From assembly GCF_037094465.1 (NCBI RefSeq), contig NZ_CP146609.1, positions 3,405,501 to 3,469,500 of the forward strand: DNA of 64,000 bases. The letters are read 5' to 3'. Shown here in pieces: positions 9,489 to 17,739 of this stretch (the first letter of the stretch is position 1; each line of letters begins with the position of its first letter). Origin of the DNA: Pseudodesulfovibrio sp. 5S69 (GTDB taxonomy: Bacteria; Desulfobacterota; Desulfovibrionia; Desulfovibrionales; Desulfovibrionaceae). The position numbers and the translations under genes were made by a program. Below the pieces are notes generated by a model, which had not been told where the DNA came from, did no database searches, and saw only the letters and a list, made by a program, of their open reading frames with translations.

Positions 9489-10329
9489 GGCGTTTCTCCC
9501 AGAGCTTGAGCACGAAACACGTCCCGCCCAGAAAGACCATGGCCATGGCGAAAACGGCCAGTCCGGCAAACTCGTGGAAAAAGCCCTCGGCCGCGGCCTG
9601 TCCGAAATGGCGCGCCAGCATGCCGGTGGCCACCACCCGAAGGATGTTGGTCAGGACGGCGAAGGGGATGGATGAAAGCACGAGCAACCAGCGGGTCCAG
9701 GGGGATTTGAGCATCAGGAAGGCCAGGGTAACGGCCAGGGCGATGAGAGAAACCAGGGAACGCAGCCCGCTGCACGCGTCGGCCACCTCGAGGACGATGT
9801 TGGGAAAGGCGATGATGTTGCCCTCCCGCCACACGGCGTAGCCCATTAATTTGAGCGAACCCACGGACACCTTGGCCACGAACAGCTTGAGCGGAAACGC
9901 CATGGCATCATAGAGGATATAGGGCAGCGGCACCATGAGGACCAGGTAGGCCAGGGGCAGCCGGAGTCGCTTGAAGACACCGGCTCCGAAGAGATAGAGG
10001 ACGCATCCGGCCAGGACCACGATCAACGACAGACGCATGTTGAAGAATTCCGTCCCCAGCCAGGCGAAGACCAGTTGCGCCAGCCCCAGAAAAATGACCG
10101 GAAGCCCCCAATAGGAGGGTTTGACCTCGATCTCCTTGAGAATGTCCCAATCCCGCCAGACAAACCAGGCGGCAATGATTGGAATGAGAAACCCGTGGGA
10201 ATAGTTGTCGTCCAGATACCAGTTGGCGACCATCCGCTGGATGATGGCCCAGTATACCGCCCCCAAAACAAGCGGCACGGCCGGCAGCCACCATTTGTAC
10301 CTGTCCAGTGTCTCGCTAAGCGTCATCAT
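9478..10329 (-). CDS. xrt: Exosortase (XrtA/EpsH-like PEP-CTERM sorting transpeptidase)
   Basis: The 283-residue polytopic membrane protein carries the exosortase catalytic triad in the right order: Cys186 in ADACSGLRS, Arg231 in TNILRV and His252 in GFFHEFAG. Exosortases cleave PEP-CTERM tails at the membrane and are thought to transfer the protein to an extracellular polymer. Two PEP-CTERM substrates are encoded in this window (24810 and 33346). The gene overlaps epsI by 11 bp and is separated from the outer-membrane protein gene upstream by 272 bp with no gene in it. The surrounding families (PrsT, PrsK, PrsR, tyrosine kinase, AAA ATPase, TIGR03013-type transferase) point to the XrtA class, but this enzyme is short because EpsI is unfused, so the subtype is an inference. 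Confidence 0.92.
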   Translation of the reverse strand: MMTLSETLDRYKWWLPAVPLVLGAVYWAIIQRMVANWYLDDNYSHGFLIPIIAAWFVWRDWDILKEIEVKPSYWGLPVIFLGLAQLVFAWLGTEFFNMRLSLIVVLAGCVLYLFGAGVFKRLRLPLAYLVLMVPLPYILYDAMAFPLKLFVAKVSVGSLKLMGYAVWREGNIIAFPNIVLEVADACSGLRSLVSLIALAVTLAFLMLKSPWTRWLLVLSSIPFAVLTNILRVVATGMLARHFGQAAAEGFFHEFAGLAVFAMAMVFLGGTCFVLKLWEKRREA

Positions 10330-10601
10330 GCTTCCGTCACCCGATCCCCCGGCTCAAGCCGGCTTTTCCGCACAAAAAAAGTGCTCGATCTTCTGCGTTG
10401 TCCAAACGATCTGCACTTGCTCGCCACCGACCCCAGTTTGCCTTTCGGGATTTCAGCTCCATCTCGAAGCCGGTCGGACGGGCATGCGCCCTGCCGCAAA
10501 TCTGTCGCAAACGTGTGGTCACTCGGTGTCTCCGAAATCCCTGTGGCCGGGATCGGGCTCGTCTGTTATGCGCTTCTTGTCTCTGCTACCTCCCCATATC
10601 C

Positions 10602-11837
10602 TCAGTGTACCCAGGACAAAGAAATTCCCAAGGTGTTGGATACGTAGTCCTCCGCATACCGCTCCGCATCGTTGTCCTTGAAACGATAGTTGAGGCTGCA
10701 GGTGAAGTCTTCCGAGAGTGCGTAACGCAGGTTGGCCAACAGGAACAGGTACTTGTCGCTGTCCGGATTCGTATCCATTTCCATGTAGACATTGTAGTCG
10801 AGCCCCAGCCGCTCCGTGAGTACGTGCGATCCCTGTATGCTCGGCCGCCAGTAAGTCGTCCTGCTGGAGGTGGTTTCCGATTGGTAATCCCGGTATTCCA
10901 ATTTGATGCCGACGTGCCCCCGCTTGTACTGATGATCCAGCCCCACCCCGTGGTTGAATTGGTTCTTGGTCACGGCCGATTTCGGATCCTCCGAGAAGCT
11001 CATCTCGGTATAGGCTGTGGCGATCAGCGTATCGGTAAAGGCATGCGTGATGCGCAACGAATAGGGGACGTACTGCTTGTCCGAGGAGCCCTCGATGACA
11101 TAATCCGTGTAGGTGGGCGAGATGCTCATCTCCACGAAGGAGTTCTCCGCATACGCGTACTCGGCCCCAAAGGTGGTGCTGTAGCGATTGAATCCGCCCT
11201 CCTCGAACCGAGGAGCCTGTTTGTCGTAAGCCGCGCCTACCTGAAGGGACAGCCGCTCGGTCAACTCGTGGTTCACATTGGCATAGAGAGAGTACACCCG
11301 CTTGTCCACATTGCCCTCTTTCGCATACCAAATATCCTGAAACCGGCCGCCCGTTGTCAACATCGTCCGTTCCTGCAAGGGGAAACTGAAATACGGATTG
11401 AGGGTAAAGGTGTTCTGGTCCGTGGTCCCATTGCTGGTATCGCCTTCCGGCACATCGCCCCTGTTCACATTTTCGTAAACTTTTTGATACGTGTCGGAAA
11501 CGTCTACGTAAAAAAGGTCTTTGACGGCTTCCACGGCCAGTGCCGAATTCAGATAGTTGTTGTACTCGTCGCCCTTCACCTTGTTGCGGTAACGTTTGTG
11601 CTCGAAATCGTAGGACAGGTTCATGAGCACCCTGCTGTGGTCGTACGTCATGCTCAGGCCGGGTTTGACGATGGCCAACCAGTCCCCTTTCCCGCCTTTG
11701 GTCTGCTCCACATTGTCGTTGTACTCCCCCGTCACCCGTATACGGGGATGAAAGGTCAGATCCGCGGCCGACGCCACCGGGCACAGGCACGCAAGAAGCA
11801 GCGCGGTCACAATCAGTTTCGGGAGGGTTGATGGCAT
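10602..11837 (-). CDS. Exosortase-system outer-membrane beta-barrel protein
   Basis: The product is about 411 residues from the ATG at 11837; a Met seven codons upstream is less likely because it would precede the signal peptide. The signal peptide is MPSTLPKLIVTALLLACLCP, with a probable cut after the next ASA, before ADLTF. The mature part is made of alternating hydrophobic and aromatic strands with short polar turns and ends in a beta-signal-like ...GISLSWVH, as in porin-type barrels. This fits the outer-membrane protein family linked to XrtA/PEP-CTERM polysaccharide loci, presumably acting in polymer passage or anchoring at the outer membrane. It lies between the AAA ATPase (110 bp upstream) and exosortase genes. 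The exact role is unknown. Confidence 0.82.
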   Translation of the reverse strand: MPSTLPKLIVTALLLACLCPVASAADLTFHPRIRVTGEYNDNVEQTKGGKGDWLAIVKPGLSMTYDHSRVLMNLSYDFEHKRYRNKVKGDEYNNYLNSALAVEAVKDLFYVDVSDTYQKVYENVNRGDVPEGDTSNGTTDQNTFTLNPYFSFPLQERTMLTTGGRFQDIWYAKEGNVDKRVYSLYANVNHELTERLSLQVGAAYDKQAPRFEEGGFNRYSTTFGAEYAYAENSFVEMSISPTYTDYVIEGSSDKQYVPYSLRITHAFTDTLIATAYTEMSFSEDPKSAVTKNQFNHGVGLDHQYKRGHVGIKLEYRDYQSETTSSRTTYWRPSIQGSHVLTERLGLDYNVYMEMDTNPDSDKYLFLLANLRYALSEDFTCSLNYRFKDNDAERYAEDYVSNTLGISLSWVH

Positions 11838-11947
11838 CACGGGTTCCAGAAAAATCAAAACGGTTTATGTCCGAACGATAAAAAAACGCCTCAGATATAC
11901 TCTGCTTTACGTTCAACATCAAATATTTGCAAGTGTCCGGCGCCATA

Positions 11948-13117
11948 TTATTCCCCTCCGAACAACAGCCTGTAGGCCCAACTTCTCTTGCGGGGCCGCT
12001 CGGGCTCCTCGGCGGGCCGGGCCGGGGTTTCCATCCGGGTGAGCATCACCCGATCCGGCATGGAGAGCCTTAACCCTTCGAGTTGCTGCCTCTGCAAAGC
12101 GACCTGCTTTTCCAGCTCCTCGATTCGGTCCAGGAGACCCACCATGGTCGAGGGGGAATTTCTGTTCTCCTGGCGCTCGAGATAATCCATCCGGTCCTCG
12201 AGAGTACGGATGGCGCGCAGGACCTTCTGGGCCTGGCCGGGCATGCTGCGTCCACGGCTCTGAACCATGCCGGAGGCAGGCCGTTTACTTTTCTTTTCCG
12301 GCCAGTATTGCCGCTCGAAATCCAGTTCCGCGATGATCTCGGTCACGTCCTGCTCCCCGACCTCGCGCCGACCGGCGGCAAAGGCGTCGATAAGCAGATA
12401 GTCGCACAGGATATTGATGAGCCGGGGGACCCCTCGGGTCTGCTCGGCGATCAGGGCAAACGCTTCGTCGGAAAAATCGACAGCTTCCCGGTTGCCCGCG
12501 CATTCCATACGGTAAAGGATATAGTCCCTAACCTCGTCGGGCTTGAGCGGCGACAAATGGCAACCGATCTGGATGCGCTGGCGCAGTTGCAACAAGGTCG
12601 GGCTGTTGAGCGTCTCTTTGAGTTCGGGCTGACCCGCGAGAATGATCTGCAACAGCTTCCCGCCGTCCGTCTCCAGGTTGGAGAGCATGCGCACCTCCTC
12701 CAGGAGTTCGGCGGACAGATTCTGAGCCTCGTCGATGATCAGGACGCACCGCTTGCCCAGGGCGTACTGGTCAATGAGGAATTCATTCAGCTCCCGCACC
12801 AGGGCGGCTTTGGTCCGCCCTTCGGTTTCGAGACCGAAATCGTCGTTGATCATGGTCAACAGTTGATGGGAGTCTACCTTGGTGTTGGTCACCTTGGACA
12901 GGACCACATTGTCCAGGTGGTCCTTGATCAGCAACCGGATCAGCGTGGTCTTGCCGGCGCCCACGTCGCCGGTGAGCAGGATGAACCCCGCCCGTTCCTC
13001 GATACCGTACCGCAGGTACGACAACGCCTTGCCGTGGGTCCGGCTCAAATAGAGCAGGTCCGGATTCGGCAGGAGGTCGAACGGCTTGGAGCCAAAATTA
13101 AAGAATTCTTCGTACAT
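11948..13117 (-). CDS. XrtA-associated AAA ATPase (GspA/ExeA-like)
   Basis: The 389-residue ATPase starts at the ATG at 13117 (MYEEFFNFGSKPFDLLPNPD), the usual opening of this family; the frame continues upstream only inside the kinase gene. Walker A is GDVGAGKTTL (50-59), Walker B is CVLIIDEAQNL and sensor-type residues follow in ILAGQPEL. A coiled-coil stretch near the C-terminus (LEDRMDYLERQ; LEKQVALQRQQLEGL) replaces the peptidoglycan-binding end of ExeA-type proteins. It lies 20 bp after the tyrosine-kinase gene and is part of the conserved polysaccharide block. It is presumed to energise or regulate assembly of the export apparatus at the inner membrane. Confidence 0.88.
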   Translation of the reverse strand: MYEEFFNFGSKPFDLLPNPDLLYLSRTHGKALSYLRYGIEERAGFILLTGDVGAGKTTLIRLLIKDHLDNVVLSKVTNTKVDSHQLLTMINDDFGLETEGRTKAALVRELNEFLIDQYALGKRCVLIIDEAQNLSAELLEEVRMLSNLETDGGKLLQIILAGQPELKETLNSPTLLQLRQRIQIGCHLSPLKPDEVRDYILYRMECAGNREAVDFSDEAFALIAEQTRGVPRLINILCDYLLIDAFAAGRREVGEQDVTEIIAELDFERQYWPEKKSKRPASGMVQSRGRSMPGQAQKVLRAIRTLEDRMDYLERQENRNSPSTMVGLLDRIEELEKQVALQRQQLEGLRLSMPDRVMLTRMETPARPAEEPERPRKRSWAYRLLFGGE

Positions 13118-13137
13118 TAGGATCCGGTCATGTCCGT

Positions 13138-14007
13138 TTAGCTGGCATAGTGGTAGTACTTGTACTTCATGTACGCGTCCGTGTTCAGGCTGCGGTGCGT
13201 CCGGCTGGCCTGTGTGTACACCGCGCCAAGGATGTTGGCCCCCTGCAAGGCTTCGATGGTATCCCGCAGGTCCGCCTGGGACGCCTGCCCCTCCTTGATG
13301 ACCAGGACCACAGCGTCGGCCAGGCGGCTCAGGTTGCGTGATTCGGCAAAGGGCAGCACCGGCGGCGAGTCGATGATGATGTAGCGGTCGGCGTACCGAT
13401 TCTTCATCTCGGCCAGGGACTCGGTCATCCGTTTGGAGGCCAGGAGCTCGCCCACGTTGGGCACGACCGAGCCTGCGGGCAGGAAGGAAAGCTTGCCGAT
13501 GCCGGTCTTGACCAGTCCCTTGCTGATGGGAGAGCCGTCGACCAGGCAGTCGGACAGGCCGTAGCCGTTCTCCATGCACAGGAGTTCATGGCAACTGGGG
13601 GAGCGGATATCGGCGTCCACCAGCAGCACGGTGTGGTCGAACTCCTGGGCCAGGCTGATGGCCAGGTTCACGGCGGTCACGCTCTTGCCCTCCCCGACCG
13701 TTCCGCTGGTCACCAGGATGGTGTTCTGGAACCCCTCGCGCTTGGTCTTCCGGACCAGGATCTGCTTGAGCTTGCGGAATTCCTCGGCGGCCAGAGAGAC
13801 CGGTTCGTTCATGGCCACCAGCATGCGCTGCTGCCGTGCCCGGTCCAGGCAATCCGACTGCACCGGCAATAAATCCAGGGAAGGCTTTTCCACGGGGCCT
13901 GCGGCCTCCATGACGGGTGCCGTGACGGCCGCCTTCTCCGGCTCCCGGCGCCGGGTCTCGTCCCGTTTCTCCGAAGCCTTCTTCAGTGCGTCTTCTATTC
14001 TGCTCAT
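13138..14007 (-). CDS. Exopolysaccharide tyrosine autokinase (CpsD/CapB, XrtA-associated)
   Basis: The 289-residue BY-kinase has Walker A SGTVGEGKSVTAVN (101-114), Walker A' VLLVDADIRSP and Walker B YIIIDSPPVLP. Its C-terminal tail, YMKYKYYHYAS, is a tyrosine cluster of the type that is autophosphorylated. BY-kinases of this form work with a separate Wzz-type membrane protein to control polysaccharide chain length and export, and the Wzz gene lies 3 bp upstream. The N-terminal ~45 residues are a charged, Ala/Pro-rich linker that starts MSRIEDALKKA, typical of this family. Confidence 0.92.
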   Translation of the reverse strand: MSRIEDALKKASEKRDETRRREPEKAAVTAPVMEAAGPVEKPSLDLLPVQSDCLDRARQQRMLVAMNEPVSLAAEEFRKLKQILVRKTKREGFQNTILVTSGTVGEGKSVTAVNLAISLAQEFDHTVLLVDADIRSPSCHELLCMENGYGLSDCLVDGSPISKGLVKTGIGKLSFLPAGSVVPNVGELLASKRMTESLAEMKNRYADRYIIIDSPPVLPFAESRNLSRLADAVVLVIKEGQASQADLRDTIEALQGANILGAVYTQASRTHRSLNTDAYMKYKYYHYAS

Positions 14008-14010
14008 GCC

Positions 14011-15528
14011 TTATATCCTCCATTGCTGCACGACGGCCGCGCCTTTCTCGATCAACTTGTCGACAATACCCAGGCTCAGAAACTCCGTGCCGAAGAAAGC
14101 CAGGACAATCAGAAAGCCCACGGCACCGATAAGATAAATTCGAAGATTGCGCCGGGAGATCTTTCGTTCCTCCTCGACGTTCTTGAGCTTGGGGATGACC
14201 GCGAGCACCGGGATGCCGAACGCGCGCAAATCATCCACGTTCTTGATGGACGGATCGATGAGATCCATAAGGAAAATCACCCCGAAAGCGATGCCCACCC
14301 CGGCGGCCATGCCCGCGAGCATGATCAGGGGACGGTTGGGGCTGGCCGGGATGGTCGGGACCACCGCCGGGTCGAGCACCCGGAAGGAGACCGCCTTGTC
14401 CTGCAGTTCCATCTCCTTGGAGACCTCGGACTGCCCATAGCGGGAGACCAGCTTCTCGTAGATGATGACCTCGTTCTGCTCCTTGCGCTGAAGCTCCTGC
14501 AACTGGGCCTGAGCCTTGGGCAGCTGATCCAGGAGGGCCTTGTTTGCCGCGATCTCCTCTTCGATATTTTTCTTCTGGGCCTTCAGGGCCTTTATCTGAA
14601 CTTTAATATGCTGGTATTCCGGCGAGCTGTAGATGAGGGACAACTCCTCCTCGCCGTTGTGCGCTATCTGCCGCTTGGTCTCGGCAATGGCGCTCTCCAA
14701 CTGTTTCACCTGCGGATGATTTTCGGTGTAGCGGGCAAGCATATCATTCAAGGCCTGTTCCTGTTTCCTCAGGCGAGTTCGGGAAGGTGAATTGGTCAAC
14801 AACACCTTGCGTGAGGCCTCCTGAGAGTTCATTTGAATATCTATGGCCTTGATCTCATCCTCTCCTCTCTCGATCTCGCGCCTGACCGTGTATTCGTTGG
14901 TGGCCAGCACCTTGCCCGAAGCCACCTTGAAGTCCTCGATATTCTTCCTTGCCTCGTCGATGCGCTTTTTAAAAACGTCGATCTGCTCGGCCAGGAAGCG
15001 GGTTGCTTCGAAGGACTCCTTGCGCTTGTTGGACACGCTGTCCTCAATATAGACGCGGGTCAGGGTATTGACCACGTCCCGTGCGAGCACCGGGTCGGTA
15101 TCCGCGAAACGGATGTCGAACACCCCGCGCCTCTCGTCCAGTCCGATTCGAATCCGCCCGCGCAGACTCGCGATCAGCCCATCCAGGGAGACTTTGTTCT
15201 TGAGGCTCACATCGAGGTCCAGCCCTTGGATGACCTTGGAGAGCATGTTGCGGCTGAGCATGGTCACCTTGATGGCCTTGATCTTGGTGTCCATGGACGG
15301 CGTGACCGCGATACCCTTGACCAGGTCGCTGATGACGTTTTCTTCGATGAAGACGATACTCTTGGCCTCGTACTTCTTGGGCAGGACGTAGCTCGTGACG
15401 ACGGCCGCGAACATGACCGTCAAGGCGATGAATACAAACAATCCCTTGCGCTCGCCCACCAGGTGGACGTAGCGCATGATGTCGAATGAGGCGTCAGGCC
15501 CCGACGTATCGAATTTGTTGTCCGTCAT
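14011..15528 (-). CDS. Polysaccharide chain-length determinant (Wzz family, XrtA-associated)
   Basis: The 505-residue polysaccharide co-polymerase has a TM helix near residue 30-50 (GLFVFIALTVMFAAVVTSYV) and a long periplasmic coiled-coil region of about 300 residues. It has the Pro-rich PASPNRPLIMLAGMAAG segment that leads into the second TM, and a third TM near the C-terminus (LIGAVGFLIVLAFFG). This is the GNVR/Wzz type that pairs with a separate cytoplasmic tyrosine kinase, here encoded 3 bp downstream. It sets the polymer length and couples synthesis to export by the Wza-like protein encoded 9 bp upstream. Confidence 0.92.
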   Translation of the reverse strand: MTDNKFDTSGPDASFDIMRYVHLVGERKGLFVFIALTVMFAAVVTSYVLPKKYEAKSIVFIEENVISDLVKGIAVTPSMDTKIKAIKVTMLSRNMLSKVIQGLDLDVSLKNKVSLDGLIASLRGRIRIGLDERRGVFDIRFADTDPVLARDVVNTLTRVYIEDSVSNKRKESFEATRFLAEQIDVFKKRIDEARKNIEDFKVASGKVLATNEYTVRREIERGEDEIKAIDIQMNSQEASRKVLLTNSPSRTRLRKQEQALNDMLARYTENHPQVKQLESAIAETKRQIAHNGEEELSLIYSSPEYQHIKVQIKALKAQKKNIEEEIAANKALLDQLPKAQAQLQELQRKEQNEVIIYEKLVSRYGQSEVSKEMELQDKAVSFRVLDPAVVPTIPASPNRPLIMLAGMAAGVGIAFGVIFLMDLIDPSIKNVDDLRAFGIPVLAVIPKLKNVEEERKISRRNLRIYLIGAVGFLIVLAFFGTEFLSLGIVDKLIEKGAAVVQQWRI

Positions 15529-15537
15529 CGGTTCAGC

Positions 15538-16338
15538 CTAGAAGAAGCTTTCACTGGCGACGATATAGTCGCCCGCCTGGAGCAGGACATTCTGGCTCAG
15601 ATCACCTTTTTTGATCAGGTCCTTGGTCTTGACGGGAATGGTGATCTTCTTGTCGCCGTCCTTGCGGATGATCAGGACCTCGTCCTCATCCGCGTATTTG
15701 CTGAAACTGCCCGCCTGGAGCAGGGCGTCCAGGACGGTGAAACCCTCATGGAAAAAGATCGCCTTAGGCTGATTCACCGCGCCGATGACAAAAACATTGC
15801 GCTCATATTTCACCGGCAGAAAAATCATGTCCCCGGGTTCGAGTTGAATATCCTTGTCGAATTCACCCTTGCTGAACAGTCCGGAAAAATCGGACATAAC
15901 CTTTTTCCCCTCGCGATAGACATAGGCCTTGGTCAAATCTGCCGCATCCAGGGAGCCCACCGAGGCGAGCACGTGCAGCAGGGTAGTGCGCTGCGGCATG
16001 TCGTACACCTGCGGCTGGACGCCGCCGCCCACCACGAAGACGCGGCTGTTGACGCTCTTGAGCAGGGAGATGCTGACGATGGGACTCTTGACCAGTTTGG
16101 AAAGCTGTACAGTGACTTCCTTTTTCAACTCGGGCACGGTCTTGCCTGCGGCCATGATGTCATCGATGCCCGGCATGGACATCTTTCCGTCGGGACGGAC
16201 GATGACGGTGGACTTGAGTTCATCCTCGCCCCACACGTGTACGGACAGAGTGTCTCCTTCACCCACGACGTAATCCTCCGCATGGGCCAGGACGGGCAAA
16301 CACAATACGACCAGCAACACCAGCAACAATTTTTTCAC
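15538..16338 (-). CDS. Polysaccharide export protein (Wza-like, SLBB domains)
   Basis: The 266-residue periplasmic/outer-membrane export protein has the signal peptide MKKLLLVLLVVLCLPVLAHA, cut before EDYVVGEGD. The polysaccharide-export domain follows (GDTLSVHVWGEDELKSTVIV, then GKMSMPGIDDIMAAGKTVPE), and then two SLBB-type domains (VFVVGGGVQPQVYDMP; VFVIGAVNQPKAIFF). No lipobox Cys is present, so unlike E. coli Wza it is probably not a lipoprotein. It is expected to form the channel through which the polymer leaves, together with the Wzz and barrel proteins of this operon. Confidence 0.92.
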   Translation of the reverse strand: MKKLLLVLLVVLCLPVLAHAEDYVVGEGDTLSVHVWGEDELKSTVIVRPDGKMSMPGIDDIMAAGKTVPELKKEVTVQLSKLVKSPIVSISLLKSVNSRVFVVGGGVQPQVYDMPQRTTLLHVLASVGSLDAADLTKAYVYREGKKVMSDFSGLFSKGEFDKDIQLEPGDMIFLPVKYERNVFVIGAVNQPKAIFFHEGFTVLDALLQAGSFSKYADEDEVLIIRKDGDKKITIPVKTKDLIKKGDLSQNVLLQAGDYIVASESFF

Positions 16339-16358
16339 GGGATCACCTCATTCCTTGC

Positions 16359-17711
16359 CTACCGGCCCATCTTCTTCAACACGACCGACACGGTCTTGAA
16401 CATAATCTTGAAGTCGAACCAAAGGGAATAGTTTTTAATGTAATACAGGTCATAGCGCAATTTTTCAAAGGCGTCCTCCACGGAGGCCCCATACGGATAG
16501 GAGACCTGCGCCCAGCCGGTAATCCCCGGCTTCACGAAATGCCGCTCCGCATAATAGGGCACGATCTTCTTGAGGTCCTGCACGAACTCGGGCCGCTCGG
16601 GGCGGGGGCCGATCAGGCTCATGCTGCCCGTGAGCACGTTGAACAGCTGCGGAATCTCGTCGATGCGGGACTTCCTGAGGAACTGGCCGAACCGGGTGAT
16701 CCGGTTGTCGTTCTCCTGGGCCCAGACGGCGCCGGACTTCCGTTCAGCGTCCTGGCGCATGCTGCGGAATTTGTAGATGATGAATTCCTTGTCGCCCTTG
16801 CCCACGCGAATCTGTTTGAAGAGTACCGGCCCGGGGGAATCCAGCTTGATGCCGATCATGACCAGGGGCAGGATGGGCGAAACAAGAATGATGCCGACCA
16901 TGGAAAATGCCAGATCCAGTACCCGCTTGATGAAGCGGCGAATGCCTATGATCTTGAACCCCTTGGCAAAGATGAACCAACTCGGGGTGATTTTTTCGAG
17001 CATCAGCTTCTGATTGACCCGTTCGTAGAACTCCGGAGCCTCGAGGACCTCGATGCCGCTCAACTTGCAGTTCAGAATTTCCTGGAGGGGGAAGGCGGCC
17101 CTGCGCTCGCTCAGGGAAACCACGATCTTGCTCGCCTTGGCTCGTCTGGCTGCCTCAAGGATTCTGTTGGTGGGCTGGTCCACCTGGGCCGCGGGGTCGG
17201 CAAAGTCCCCGGACTTGCATTCCACATAATCCTTGAACTCGTATCGTCCACCCGACTGGGCGGCCAACAGGCGCATGTCCTGGGCCAACGCGCCGTTGCC
17301 CACGATGATAACCCGATGCACCATGATCTTTCTCCAATAGGAGGAGAACAGGAGCCACAGGGTGTGGTTGAGGCCGAACAGGCACAACAGAACCAGGATC
17401 ATCTCCTCAAGCCGCTTGAACAAGTCGGTCTGCCAATAGATGAAGAAGGTCATGTTCGACGCCACGATCAGGCTGATGACCAGTCCCAGCACTCCGGCAT
17501 TGCGCGCCGGGGCCATGTAATGGACGATGATATGCACGACCAGGAACGAAATCAGAATGACTCCGATCAGTATCGACACGTCCGCCGGACGCCCTTCCAA
17601 CAGGGCGAGCATCTCGGTCGGCTCATTGAACAACATCACCGAGCACAAAAACAGTGCCACGACCAGGAGCAGGAAGTCCTTAAAAACCCTGACGGATGCT
17701 ATTGCTACCAT
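16359..17711 (-). CDS. Undecaprenyl-phosphate sugar phosphotransferase (TIGR03013-type)
   Basis: The 450-residue polyprenyl glycosylphosphotransferase starts the lipid-linked repeat unit. Four N-terminal TM helices are followed by a nucleotide-binding CoA-like region (VIIVGNGALAQDMRLLAAQ). After one more TM (LAFSMVGIILVSPILPLVMI) comes the catalytic bacterial sugar transferase domain with KFRSMRQDAE, RKSRIDEIPQLFNVLTG, SLIGPRPERPEF and KPGITGWAQVSY. The ATG at 17711 was chosen; the frame is open further upstream but runs into the prsT end. It lies 28 bp after prsT and 20 bp before the export gene. The sugar transferred cannot be told from sequence. Confidence 0.93.
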   Translation of the reverse strand: MVAIASVRVFKDFLLLVVALFLCSVMLFNEPTEMLALLEGRPADVSILIGVILISFLVVHIIVHYMAPARNAGVLGLVISLIVASNMTFFIYWQTDLFKRLEEMILVLLCLFGLNHTLWLLFSSYWRKIMVHRVIIVGNGALAQDMRLLAAQSGGRYEFKDYVECKSGDFADPAAQVDQPTNRILEAARRAKASKIVVSLSERRAAFPLQEILNCKLSGIEVLEAPEFYERVNQKLMLEKITPSWFIFAKGFKIIGIRRFIKRVLDLAFSMVGIILVSPILPLVMIGIKLDSPGPVLFKQIRVGKGDKEFIIYKFRSMRQDAERKSGAVWAQENDNRITRFGQFLRKSRIDEIPQLFNVLTGSMSLIGPRPERPEFVQDLKKIVPYYAERHFVKPGITGWAQVSYPYGASVEDAFEKLRYDLYYIKNYSLWFDFKIMFKTVSVVLKKMGR

Positions 17712-17739
17712 TGTCTCTCTCCTTCCTAACGTTCCCGAA

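Noticed and set aside
6753..9509. Plus-strand open frame of about 920 codons
   Set aside because: Runs antisense across prsK and epsI, both of which have clear motifs on the other strand.
11921..11944. Sigma-54-like TGGCGCCGGACACTTGC before the outer-membrane protein gene
   Set aside because: GG and GC are 12 bases apart instead of 10.
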